Below, in pieces: positions 8,045 through 15,267 of a stretch of 22,916 nt of DNA. This stretch comes from Firmicutes bacterium CAG:238 (lineage in GTDB: Bacteria > Bacillota > Clostridia > Peptostreptococcales > Anaerovoracaceae). The DNA lies in NCBI GenBank assembly GCA_000435615.1, contig FR881929.1, positions 1 to 22,916 on the forward strand, in the 5' to 3' direction. A model generated the notes under the pieces. The model was given only the letters and a program-made list of their open reading frames with translations. It ran no database searches and was not told where the DNA came from. The number at the start of each line of letters is the position of its first letter. Within the stretch, counting starts at the first letter, position 1. A program made the translations under genes and the position numbers.

Positions 8045-9157
8045 TTATTTTTCCTCCCACAAGCAGTCGTTAAGATTATTGTATGATCCTACTATTTTTA
8101 TTTTGTCGCAGCAATGCTTCATTTCCTCAATGCATGCCCTGCCCTCTTCGCCGTATATATCTCCTTTTGCTTCAACATAGAAGTAGTATTGCCACAGAAG
8201 CTCCTTCATCGGTCTTGAGCGCAGGGTTCTCATATTGAATCCATGCCTTCCTATGATGCTGAGTGCCTCGGCAAGCGAGCCTGCTTCGTTTCTTGCCGTA
8301 AACAGCAAGGAGAAAAACTGCTTTCCCGTTTGTCCTTCGGCACGGCTGTCAACTCGCGAAAAAACAGCAAACCGCGTCGTGTTGCTTCTATCATCGTTTA
8401 TGCTCCTTGCAATTACGGAAAGGCCGGTTCTCTCCGCCGTTTCCGCACTCGCAATCGCCGCAATGCTCTTCTCGTTTTGTTCTTTTACATATTCTGCCGC
8501 GAGTGCGGTATTGGAATATTCCATCTCCTTCAGCCCATGCTCTTTAATGAACAGACTGCATTGCGACAGTGCCTGAGGATGTGTCACAACGGTTTTTACA
8601 TCCTCAATCCGCGTTCCTTCCAAACCTAAAAGGTCATGGGTCACCGCCAAATCATACATGCCGTTAACAAAAAGTGTCCCGAAAAACATCAAATCGTTTA
8701 CTTGGTCGACATCTCCCGCAAAACTGTTTTCGACAGGCAGAACCGCACAGTCGCATTCTCCTTTCTCGACCGCTTCATAGGCTTTCTTGAAGCTTCCGAA
8801 GGCGGTCAGCTTGGATGTTGGAAAGATTCTGCCCGCTGCAATGTGTGCGAATGCACCCTCGGTTCCGCAATACGCAACCGAAAGTCCTTCCATAAGCCTG
8901 CTTTGATAGTTTCGTGAAAGTTCCATCACTTTCTTTTGAAAGTTGTAATAATAGGACTGAATCTCAAGATCACTGATTCGTGCAGCCCCGTTTCTGAGCA
9001 CTTCTTCCTCCCGTTTTGCATCGTAAATCGGAAGACTGTTTGACTTTTTGTAGGCGGCAACTTGCGAAGCAAGCTGCATGCGCTTCTCGAAAAGTTTCGC
9101 CATTTCATCGTCTGTTCGAGTAATCTCTGCCCTTATCTCTTTGATGTCCCTAATCAT
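8045..9157 (-). CDS. pheA: Bifunctional chorismate mutase / prephenate dehydratase with ACT domain
   Basis: Carries chorismate to prephenate and then to phenylpyruvate. Residues 1-85 form an AroQ-class chorismate mutase (Arg9, Asp16, Arg49-Glu50 in YDAKREEEVL). Residues 92-268 form the dehydratase, with YCGTEGAFAH, LPVENSFAG (140-148) and the catalytic-site NTTRF (259-263). Residues 280-360 form an ACT domain. The phenylalanine-binding motifs GALx and ESRP of well-studied enzymes read GSLA (293-296) and RSRP (313-316), so feedback behaviour may differ. Total length is 370 residues. It starts the biosynthetic block, 3 bp after the ABC exporter stop, with GAGG 6 bases before the ATG. Unlike E. 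coli the tyrosine branch has a separate TyrA with no mutase domain, so this mutase probably feeds both branches unless another exists. Confidence 0.95.
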   Translation of the reverse strand: MIRDIKEIRAEITRTDDEMAKLFEKRMQLASQVAAYKKSNSLPIYDAKREEEVLRNGAARISDLEIQSYYYNFQKKVMELSRNYQSRLMEGLSVAYCGTEGAFAHIAAGRIFPTSKLTAFGSFKKAYEAVEKGECDCAVLPVENSFAGDVDQVNDLMFFGTLFVNGMYDLAVTHDLLGLEGTRIEDVKTVVTHPQALSQCSLFIKEHGLKEMEYSNTALAAEYVKEQNEKSIAAIASAETAERTGLSVIARSINDDRSNTTRFAVFSRVDSRAEGQTGKQFFSLLFTARNEAGSLAEALSIIGRHGFNMRTLRSRPMKELLWQYYFYVEAKGDIYGEEGRACIEEMKHCCDKIKIVGSYNNLNDCLWEEK

Positions 9158-9160
9158 GCC

Positions 9161-10906
9161 TTACCTCATCTGTACTTTGTATAATTTCGCAAATTCTCCG
9201 TCTGCGGCAAGCAGTTCCTGCTGCGTTCCTTCTTCCTGGATTCTTCCGTCTTCAATCACAACAATTCTGTCCGCATTTCGGATGGTTGCCAGTCTGTGAG
9301 CAATCATGAGCGTTGTCCTTCCCTCGGAAAGCTCGTCGAATGCCTTTTGAATATGCGATTCCGTAACGCTGTCGAGTGCGGAAGTCGCCTCGTCCAAAAT
9401 TAAAATCGGAGGATTCTTCAGGAATATTCTGGCGATGGAGATCCTTTGTTTCTGACCGCCCGAAAGAAGTGCGCCCCTTTCCCCGACATAGGTGTCAAAA
9501 CCATCCTGCATTTTCATGATGTCATCGTAAATTTCCGCTTTTTTTGCAGCTTCCATGACCTCTTCATAAGTCGCCGACGGTTTGCCGTAACGTATATTTT
9601 CATAAATCGTGTCCGCAAACAAGAATACATCCTGCTGCACGATTCCGATATTTCTTCTGAGAGAACTTTTGCTGATCTTTCGTATGTCGATTCCGTCGAT
9701 TAAAATGCTTCCTTCCTCGACATCATAGAACCTTGGTATCAGCTGGCACAGAGTACTTTTGCCGCCGCCTGACTGTCCGACGATTGCAACGCTCTGTCCC
9801 GCATCTATTTTGAGCGATATGCCATGAAGCACATCCGTATCTTTCTTATATCCGAATGCTACATTTTCAAGAACGATTTCGCCCTTTACCGATGTAAGCG
9901 TAACCGCATCTTCGGCCTCTTTGATACTTGGTTTTATTCTCATAACCTCTGCGAAGCGTCTAAGTCCCGCAAGTCCGTTCGTAAAAATTTCCGCCAGTGT
10001 CGCAAGCTTGCGGACCGGAGTTACGAATGCGGTAATGTAAAGTGTAAATGTAATCAGGTCGATATAGTTCAGGCTGCCTTTCATGATGAGCCCTCCGCCC
10101 GCCGTAATTACGGCAATCTGCAGGAAGCAGATGAAGAATTCCATTGAGGCGTTAAACCTGCCCATTGCTTTGTAATATCCTTTCTTGGAGCCTTTATACA
10201 TCTCGTTGGAACGGTCAAAACGCTCAAAGTCAACTTCGTGATTGTCAAAGGCTTTGGAGGTCTTCATTCCGGAAAGCGTAGATTCGATGTCCGCATTGAT
10301 ATCCGCCATTTTTTTCTTTACGCGGACCGAGGAATCCATCATGTCCTTTCTGCACGCGATGACGATGAAAACGAAGATCGGCACGATGACAAGCACAATA
10401 AGCGCAAGCCTGTATTCCACCGCAAACATTACCGCAAGTGCCCCGATTATGGTGATTGTCGAAATCAGCAGATCCTCCGGACCGTGATGGGCGAGTTCGG
10501 TTATTTCAAAAAGGTCTCCTGTCAGCCTGTTCATGAGTTTTCCTGTCCTGTTTTTGTCAAAAAAGTCAAAATCCAGTTCCTGAAAATGCAAATACAAATC
10601 CCTTCTAATATCTGCCTCAACGCGTATGCCGAACTGGTGCCCCCAGTAGGTAATGATATAGTTCATGAAGGCCCTTGCAACGAATGCTGCGGTTACAACC
10701 GCCATGACCGTAAAGAATGCCCGATATGCCTTGTCCGGCAGAAGGTCATACATCACATACCTTGAAACAAGCGGGAACGCGACATCGATTGCTGCCACAA
10801 CAAAAGCACAGCACATGTCCAGAATGAAGAGTTTCTTGTGTGCCGGAAAGTACGATATAAAAATTCTGAAAAGTGATTTGTCGTAATTCTTTTTGTTTGT
10901 TTTCAT
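9161..10906 (-). CDS. ABC exporter, fused membrane and ATPase domains (MsbA/LmrA type)
   Basis: A half-transporter of about 581 residues, expected to act as a homodimer (or heterodimer) pumping a lipid, drug or metabolite out of the cell. In the 10912 numbering, six membrane spans lie between residues 27 and 310. The ATPase shows Walker A GQSGGGKST (379-387), Q-loop Gln426, signature LSGGQ (483-487), Walker B LILDEATSALD with Glu508, and H-loop His539. All catalytic residues are present, so it should be active. Start: ATG at 10906 lies 10 bases after GAGG (10917-10920); a TTG two codons upstream (10912) is possible with 4-base spacing. It ends 3 bp before pheA, so it is co-transcribed with the aromatic genes. 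The substrate is unknown, and export of an aromatic compound is only a guess from position. Confidence 0.9.
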   Translation of the reverse strand: MKTNKKNYDKSLFRIFISYFPAHKKLFILDMCCAFVVAAIDVAFPLVSRYVMYDLLPDKAYRAFFTVMAVVTAAFVARAFMNYIITYWGHQFGIRVEADIRRDLYLHFQELDFDFFDKNRTGKLMNRLTGDLFEITELAHHGPEDLLISTITIIGALAVMFAVEYRLALIVLVIVPIFVFIVIACRKDMMDSSVRVKKKMADINADIESTLSGMKTSKAFDNHEVDFERFDRSNEMYKGSKKGYYKAMGRFNASMEFFICFLQIAVITAGGGLIMKGSLNYIDLITFTLYITAFVTPVRKLATLAEIFTNGLAGLRRFAEVMRIKPSIKEAEDAVTLTSVKGEIVLENVAFGYKKDTDVLHGISLKIDAGQSVAIVGQSGGGKSTLCQLIPRFYDVEEGSILIDGIDIRKISKSSLRRNIGIVQQDVFLFADTIYENIRYGKPSATYEEVMEAAKKAEIYDDIMKMQDGFDTYVGERGALLSGGQKQRISIARIFLKNPPILILDEATSALDSVTESHIQKAFDELSEGRTTLMIAHRLATIRNADRIVVIEDGRIQEEGTQQELLAADGEFAKLYKVQMR

Positions 10907-10923
10907 CTCCAATAAACCTCATA

Positions 10924-10947
10924 AGGGCAGTCATGGAAGACTGCCCT
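10924..10947 (-). terminator. Hairpin between ridA and the ABC exporter gene
   Basis: A perfect 9-bp inverted repeat (10924-10932 and 10939-10947) with a 6-base loop lies in the 58-bp gap. On the minus strand it is followed by TATGAGG with no U-run, so termination of ridA transcription is doubtful. On the plus strand it is followed by a T-rich stretch (GCTTTTGATTTTT), so it looks more like a terminator for an antisense transcript. It may instead modulate or process the mRNA between ridA and the downstream operon. Confidence 0.45.
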
Positions 10948-10970
10948 GCTTTTGATTTTTAATAATAAAA

Positions 10971-11348
10971 TTACAGATACGCGATTGCTTCGATTTCAAT
11001 CAAAGCATCTTTCGGAAGTTTTGCAACTTCCACCGCTGATCTTGACGGGAATTCGCCGCTGAAATATTCGGCATACACTGCGTTCATCTTTGCGAAATCT
11101 CCCATGTTGTCCATAAAGCATGTAGTCTTTATTATCTTGTCCAATCCGCTTCCTGCCTCCTCAAGAACCGCCTTGAGATTGCAAAAGACCTGTCTTGTCT
11201 GTTCTTCGATTCCGCCGGATACAAGGTTTCCCGTTGCCGGGTCGATTGGAATCTGTCCGGATGTAATCACAAGATTTCCGATTATATTTGCCTGTGCATA
11301 AGGACCGATTGCTGCCGGTGCCTTGTCGGTTGCTACGATTTTTCTCAT
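10971..11348 (-). CDS. ridA: RidA family reactive intermediate (enamine/imine) deaminase
   Basis: Hydrolyses reactive enamines and imines such as 2-aminoacrylate released by PLP enzymes, protecting other PLP-dependent proteins. The chosen start gives 125 residues, the normal RidA size. Visible are the N-terminal APAAIGPYAQ (10-19), SGQIP (30-34), the catalytic-site Arg103 in FPSRSAVEVAKLP (100-112) and the C-terminal acid pair in IEIEAIAYL. The start at 11348 has GGGAGGG about 7 bases upstream; a longer frame to 11405 would run back into the MATE gene and adds no family sequence. It sits 31 bp after the MATE stop and before the exporter and aromatic operon, where a PLP aminotransferase is encoded. 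Confidence 0.94.
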   Translation of the reverse strand: MRKIVATDKAPAAIGPYAQANIIGNLVITSGQIPIDPATGNLVSGGIEEQTRQVFCNLKAVLEEAGSGLDKIIKTTCFMDNMGDFAKMNAVYAEYFSGEFPSRSAVEVAKLPKDALIEIEAIAYL

Positions 11349-11379
11349 TTTCTTCCCTCCCTGAGTTATATGTCTTATC

Positions 11380-12804
11380 TTAACCCATTTTTTGTTGTGA
11401 TTCAATGGATTTTTTGATTTTTTTTGTGATAATTACATAACAAATAATGTGTGCTGCCGTTGTAATTGCCCATGTAACCGGATAGGACGCGTACACAAAT
11501 TCAACATGATGAAACGCAGGCAGCCGGCATACCGTCAAAATCCATATAATACGAAGCACGCAAGCTCCCAGAAGCGATACAATCATCGGCAGAATCGAAT
11601 ATCCGAGCCCTCGAATCATGCCCGTCATCGTATCCATGATGCCGCAGATGAAATACGGCACACAAATGAAAAGCATTCGTTTCAACCCTTCCCGTATCAC
11701 AGGCGCGCTCTTTGAATAAATGCCAAGAAGCGGACTGCCGAATAAGTAGGTCAGATTTCCCACCGTGATTCCGGTCACTGCCGCACATGTTACCGCACAA
11801 ATCAGAATTTTCTTCACGCGCTTGTACTTTCCCGCTCCGACATTCTGGCTCGTAAACGAAATTGCCGCCTGATAAAAAGCATTCATCGCAAAATATGTGA
11901 AATTTTCCAGGTTTGACGACGCCGCGCTCCCAGCCATTACGTATTTACCAAAACTGTTAATCGACGACTGTATAATGACATTTGAAAGAGCAAACAGCAC
12001 TCCCTGAAACCCTGCCGGAAGACCGATCTGCAGGATAACCTTCAGTTTCTGTCGGTTAATACGCAAAAGCTTTGCTTTCAGTCGAAAAGCATCCGGCTCT
12101 TTGCTGAGGCAGCGCAGAACCAAGAACGCAGATAAGCACTGCGAAATCGAGGTTGCCGCTGCAACTCCTTCCACATCCATGTGCAGGGATATAACAAAAA
12201 ACAGGTTCAGCCCCACATTCAGGACACCGGCAATCGCAAGATATACCAAAGGTCTTGCGGTGTCTCCTTTTGCGCGCAGCACCGCACTTCCGAAGTTATA
12301 TATCATCATTGCCGGCATTCCCGCGAAATAAATCTGCATGTAGATTGTTGAAAGTGGCAGGATTTCATCCGGTGTAGCCATCATTGCCAGAACCGGTTTG
12401 GAAATCAGAATTCCGATTACCGCAAGCCCCGCGCCGCAGACAATGCTCAGCGCAATCGAGGTATGCACGGCCTGGCTGATATCCGCATCCCGCTTAGCTC
12501 CGTAATATCTTGCCGTCAGCACATTGGCTCCGATGGCAAGCCCCACGAAAAGATTTACCAAAAGGTTAATCAGCGACGATGTTGCACCCACAGCCGCCAG
12601 GGAATTATCTCCCGCAAAACGGCCGATCACAATAATGTCCGCTGCATTGAACAAAAGCTGCAGAATGCTCGACCCCATCAGCGGGAACGAAAAGAGCAGC
12701 ATCTTCTTCAGAACCGAGCCGTCGGTCATGTCGATCTCATGCTTATGCTTTTTTTCCTCCCCGATTTCTTCGTCTTCTATGTTTTCTTCCTCTATTATTT
12801 CCAT
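11380..12804 (-). CDS. MATE family multidrug/sodium antiporter
   Basis: A polytopic efflux protein of 474 residues in the MATE (NorM/DinF-like) family, exchanging Na+ or H+ for organic cations or metabolites. About twelve hydrophobic spans run from near residue 37 to 465. MATE-type features include the first span ending in FNAADIIVIGRFAG, then GANVLTARYYGAKR, and the second-half repeat beginning LPAGFQGVLFALSNVI. The N-terminus is unusual: about 26 strongly acidic and charged residues (EEENIEDEEIGEEKKHKHEID) precede the first span. Start: ATG at 12804 with AGGA just upstream, 4 bp past the ureohydrolase stop. A TTG at 12834 would overlap the ureohydrolase and lacks a better site. Coupling to the ureohydrolase suggests export of a substrate or product of that pathway, but this is inference. 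Confidence 0.92.
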   Translation of the reverse strand: MEIIEEENIEDEEIGEEKKHKHEIDMTDGSVLKKMLLFSFPLMGSSILQLLFNAADIIVIGRFAGDNSLAAVGATSSLINLLVNLFVGLAIGANVLTARYYGAKRDADISQAVHTSIALSIVCGAGLAVIGILISKPVLAMMATPDEILPLSTIYMQIYFAGMPAMMIYNFGSAVLRAKGDTARPLVYLAIAGVLNVGLNLFFVISLHMDVEGVAAATSISQCLSAFLVLRCLSKEPDAFRLKAKLLRINRQKLKVILQIGLPAGFQGVLFALSNVIIQSSINSFGKYVMAGSAASSNLENFTYFAMNAFYQAAISFTSQNVGAGKYKRVKKILICAVTCAAVTGITVGNLTYLFGSPLLGIYSKSAPVIREGLKRMLFICVPYFICGIMDTMTGMIRGLGYSILPMIVSLLGACVLRIIWILTVCRLPAFHHVEFVYASYPVTWAITTAAHIICYVIITKKIKKSIESQQKMG

Positions 12805-12808
12805 TTTC

Positions 12809-13753
12809 CTAAATCTCTTTTTCCACCTTTTCAAGTTTTCCTATGTCATCTGCCCAATATCCCCATACTTCCTGAAGCAGTTTGCGTCCGGCAAACATCG
12901 CAGCCAGCGACGGGTCGAGTGCCGGTGCGATTTCCACAACATCAAATCCGATTATCGGAAGATTCGTAAAAAGCTTTTCAAGCAAGGTCAGTGCCATTCT
13001 CGGCGTGAGACCGCCGAACTGCGGAGTGCCCGTTCCTGCCGCAAAGCCCGGATCAAGGGCGTCAATATCAAATGTAATGTAAATCTTCTTGAATTTTCTC
13101 ATTCTTTCGATGCAGCAGCCCGCAACGGCTTCGATACCTTCGTGATAACAGTCGTACGCGGTTTTTACCTGTATCTTGTTTTCCTTATGGAATTCAAACT
13201 CGTCCGGCTCGATGGAGCGAATGCCGATGAAGAACAGGTTCTCAAGGGATTTGATATTCTTAAGTTCAAGTGCTCTTCTCTCGGTGTTGCCGTGCGAAAG
13301 GTAATCGCCTTCAAGCGCATCGCATAAATCCATGTGGGCATCGATATGAATGATTCCGAATTCCTCGTCAAGCGCATCATCTATGCCTCTTTCAACAGGG
13401 ATGGTAACGGAATGGTCTCCGCCCACCATTGTGAAGCGCACATTGTTTTTTACCAGTTCCCGTACATATTCCTGTACCTCTGCGAAAAGCGTATCCCTGT
13501 CCTCATTCACAAAATCCCCCGCATCGAGGATGTTAAATTTATCGTAGTAATACAGCCGCTCGGTAGACGGTGTGGAATGTTTCGTGTTTGCACGCAGAAT
13601 TTCGGGCGCTTCCGCAGCACCTCCGCGGTAACTGACTCCGCCGTCAAACGGAATTCCGAACAAAACCGCATCAACTTCGGTTTCTTTTCTGTCAGGTCTG
13701 TTAAGTCCGCACCACGACTGTGGATCAAGTGCATCTTTGGATTTTTTAAGCAT
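12809..13753 (-). CDS. Arginase/agmatinase superfamily ureohydrolase
   Basis: A Mn-dependent ureohydrolase, hydrolysing a guanidino (or formimino) compound to urea (or formamide) plus an amine. All six metal ligands are present in the 314-residue form: His114 in GGDHS, Asp138, His140 and Asp142 in HIDAHMD, and Asp229 and Asp231 in FDIDALDP. AGTGTP (239-244) and Glu274 follow. The overall pattern is closest to agmatinase (SpeB-like), but the substrate loop SHGNTERRALE (153-163) lets me exclude neither guanidinobutyrase, guanidinopropionase, a formimidoylglutamase-like nor another activity. The ATG at 13753 has GGAGG 8 bases upstream; a longer frame to 13804 crosses the 5' leader. It has its own promoter (13816-13845) and is coupled to the MATE gene. 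No arginine decarboxylase is nearby, weakening the polyamine reading. Confidence 0.88.
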   Translation of the reverse strand: MLKKSKDALDPQSWCGLNRPDRKETEVDAVLFGIPFDGGVSYRGGAAEAPEILRANTKHSTPSTERLYYYDKFNILDAGDFVNEDRDTLFAEVQEYVRELVKNNVRFTMVGGDHSVTIPVERGIDDALDEEFGIIHIDAHMDLCDALEGDYLSHGNTERRALELKNIKSLENLFFIGIRSIEPDEFEFHKENKIQVKTAYDCYHEGIEAVAGCCIERMRKFKKIYITFDIDALDPGFAAGTGTPQFGGLTPRMALTLLEKLFTNLPIIGFDVVEIAPALDPSLAAMFAGRKLLQEVWGYWADDIGKLEKVEKEI

Positions 13754-13815
13754 ATGTTTTTCCTCCTCGTCTTCGATGAATCCGGCATGGCTGTTTGAGC
13801 ACATCCGTCAGCTAT

Positions 13816-13845
13816 ATTCTACCTTTTGAAGGTGGATTTCGTCAA
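13816..13845 (-). promoter_or_regulatory. Sigma-70 promoter for the ureohydrolase-MATE unit
   Basis: On the minus strand the -35 is TTGACG (13840-13845) and the -10 is TAGAAT (13816-13821), with an 18-bp spacer. Transcription would start near 13809, leaving a leader of about 55 bases before the ATG at 13753. I see no stable leader structure. This could be the promoter for the whole run down to the aminotransferase, since no strong terminator is seen between. Confidence 0.7.
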
Positions 13846-13871
13846 TACAAAATAGCGAAAGTCTTTGAAAA

Positions 13872-15134
13872 TCATTGCTGTATTACAAGCTTTTTCAGTG
13901 CAAGAGTATATACCTTCATGGCAATTTCAAAGTCCTCTTCCGAAATATGCTCATTTTTCATGTGCTCCGTGCAGGGATGTCCCGGAATAATCGGACCGAA
14001 TGCCACGATATTCGGCATTGCACGTGCGTAAGTTCCGCCTCCGATTACGGTCGGCTCATCCTCGATTCCGGTAACTTCCCTGAATGCTCCGATGAGGGTT
14101 CGGATTACCTCCCCGTTCTCGTCCATGAATACCGGATCCATGTGTTCCGTTATTTCCGCTGCAAAGCCTTGAGACTCAAATGTCTCTTTTATTCTCTTCT
14201 TGATTTCGTCAGCTTTGAGTGTCACCGGATAGCGGATGTCGATTCCGAGCGTGATTTTTTCTTCATCGGTTTTCAAAAGGCCGACATTCATTGTCAGCTT
14301 TCCGCTCTGCTTGTCGCTGAAATTCAGTCCAAGGGCTTCCCCGTGCAGGTGGTATCCGATTAAATCCATATATTTTGCCGCAAACGAGCATTTCGGTGCG
14401 GCTGCTTCCATGGCCTTTGTTATGGCATTCTCACCTGCTTCCGGTGTGCTTCCGTGTGCCGAAACGCCGCTCATTTGAATTGTCTCATCGTTCACGGTGA
14501 CAATTTTCGCAAGGTCTGCGACCATGTTTACGGCATTGCCGCCCTCTGCGGCTTTGATTCCGCTTCCGGCAATCGGATGCGATACATACAGGGAGATGAT
14601 TCCTTTTTCACCATAGATTGCAGGAAAATCCGCGTCCGGCGTAAATCCGTACGACGGCAGCTCCTCATGTTCTCTGTAATACTGCATGTCAAGCCAGTCT
14701 CCGGCCTCCTCCTGGCAGCCGAAGATGATTCTGACTCTCTTTTTAAGCGGCACTCTACTGTCAAGCAGTTCCTTCATCGCCATGACTGCACAGAACGCAG
14801 GTCCTTTGTCGTCCACCACGCCCCTTCCGTACATCTGCCCGTCCTCAATGGTCAAATCATACGGCGGATAGTCCCAGTCATTTCCCGCAGGCACAACATC
14901 GAGGTGAGCAAGAATTCCGATAAGCTGATCTCCCTCTCCGATTTCCGCCCAGCCTATGCGATTCTCGCAGTTTTTGGTTCGAAAGCCCAGGCTCTCGCAT
15001 AAGTCGAGCATGTATTTCAATGCTTCAAACACGTGACGACCGTAAGGCATCACGCCATATTTTTCGTCATATTCTTCGCCGCATCCCGTTTCACTCGGAA
15101 TACGCAGTAACCCCTTTAATGCTTCTGACATCAT
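13872..15134 (-). CDS. M20 family dipeptidase, PepV/Sapep type
   Basis: A two-zinc (or Mn) amino-/dipeptidase of about 420 residues. Metal-site motifs are AHLDVVPAG (His77, Asp79), GRGVVDDKGP (Asp108), the catalytic Glu142-Glu143 in GCQEEAGDW, and TPDADFPAIYGEKG (Asp167). The C-terminal GGGTYARAMPN and a late histidine in EHMKNEHISEED follow. TPDADFP..EKG and GGTYARAMPN are diagnostic of the PepV branch, not of carbamoyl-amino-acid hydrolases. The ATG at 15134 (next codon also ATG) has GGGAG 10 bases ahead; the longer frame to 15227 crosses the hairpin leader. Its product may be a dipeptidase used on a peptide-like or beta-alanyl/carnosine-like substrate. The role within the permease-DUF917 locus is unknown. 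Confidence 0.9.
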   Translation of the reverse strand: MMSEALKGLLRIPSETGCGEEYDEKYGVMPYGRHVFEALKYMLDLCESLGFRTKNCENRIGWAEIGEGDQLIGILAHLDVVPAGNDWDYPPYDLTIEDGQMYGRGVVDDKGPAFCAVMAMKELLDSRVPLKKRVRIIFGCQEEAGDWLDMQYYREHEELPSYGFTPDADFPAIYGEKGIISLYVSHPIAGSGIKAAEGGNAVNMVADLAKIVTVNDETIQMSGVSAHGSTPEAGENAITKAMEAAAPKCSFAAKYMDLIGYHLHGEALGLNFSDKQSGKLTMNVGLLKTDEEKITLGIDIRYPVTLKADEIKKRIKETFESQGFAAEITEHMDPVFMDENGEVIRTLIGAFREVTGIEDEPTVIGGGTYARAMPNIVAFGPIIPGHPCTEHMKNEHISEEDFEIAMKVYTLALKKLVIQQ

Positions 15135-15160
15135 TTCTTTCGTTCTCCCTCCTGCACAAA

Positions 15161-15218
15161 AATCCGCTGCATCCGTTTTGCGGGGCTTATCCTCACAAAA
15201 CCCGGCACACAGCGGATT
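15161..15218 (-). terminator. Long hairpin with U-tract between DUF917 and dipeptidase genes
   Basis: An outer 9-bp perfect stem (15161-15169 with 15210-15218) encloses a second 6-bp stem GTTTTG/CAAAAC and GC-rich elements. The outer stem is followed on the minus strand by TTTTTG. It fits a Rho-independent terminator of the permease-DUF917 unit. A possible promoter upstream at 15239-15267 would place it in the dipeptidase leader, where it could act as an attenuator. Alternative pairing of CGGG with CCCG inside the structure is possible. Confidence 0.6.
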
Positions 15219-15238
15219 CCATTTCAACTTATATTTTC

Positions 15239-15267
15239 AGTATACTATAAAAACGGCTTATATGCAA
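15239..15267 (-). promoter_or_regulatory. Possible weak promoter for the dipeptidase gene
   Basis: On the minus strand the -10 is TATACT (15239-15244) and the -35 is TTGCAT (15262-15267), with a 17-bp spacer, overlapping the end of the DUF917 gene. The -35 matches the consensus poorly. If used, the leader of about 98 bases would carry the whole 15161-15218 hairpin. Confidence 0.35.

Noticed and set aside
9158..9160. Leader-peptide or T-box attenuator before pheA
   Set aside because: Only 3 bp separate pheA from the exporter gene, leaving no room for a leader; no Phe-rich short frame was found.
12524..13327. 267-codon plus-strand frame across the MATE/ureohydrolase junction
   Set aside because: It covers two genes with clear family motifs on the other strand and shows no domain of its own.
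13754..13809. Possible guanidine riboswitch in the ureohydrolase leader
   Set aside because: ACGG and ACGA occur, but not as loops of paired stems, and the leader is too short for the class I or III structures.
13872..15134. M20 protein as N-carbamoyl amino acid hydrolase or allantoate amidohydrolase
   Set aside because: Attractive from context, but TPDADFP..EKG and GGTYARAMPN place it in the PepV/Sapep dipeptidase branch.
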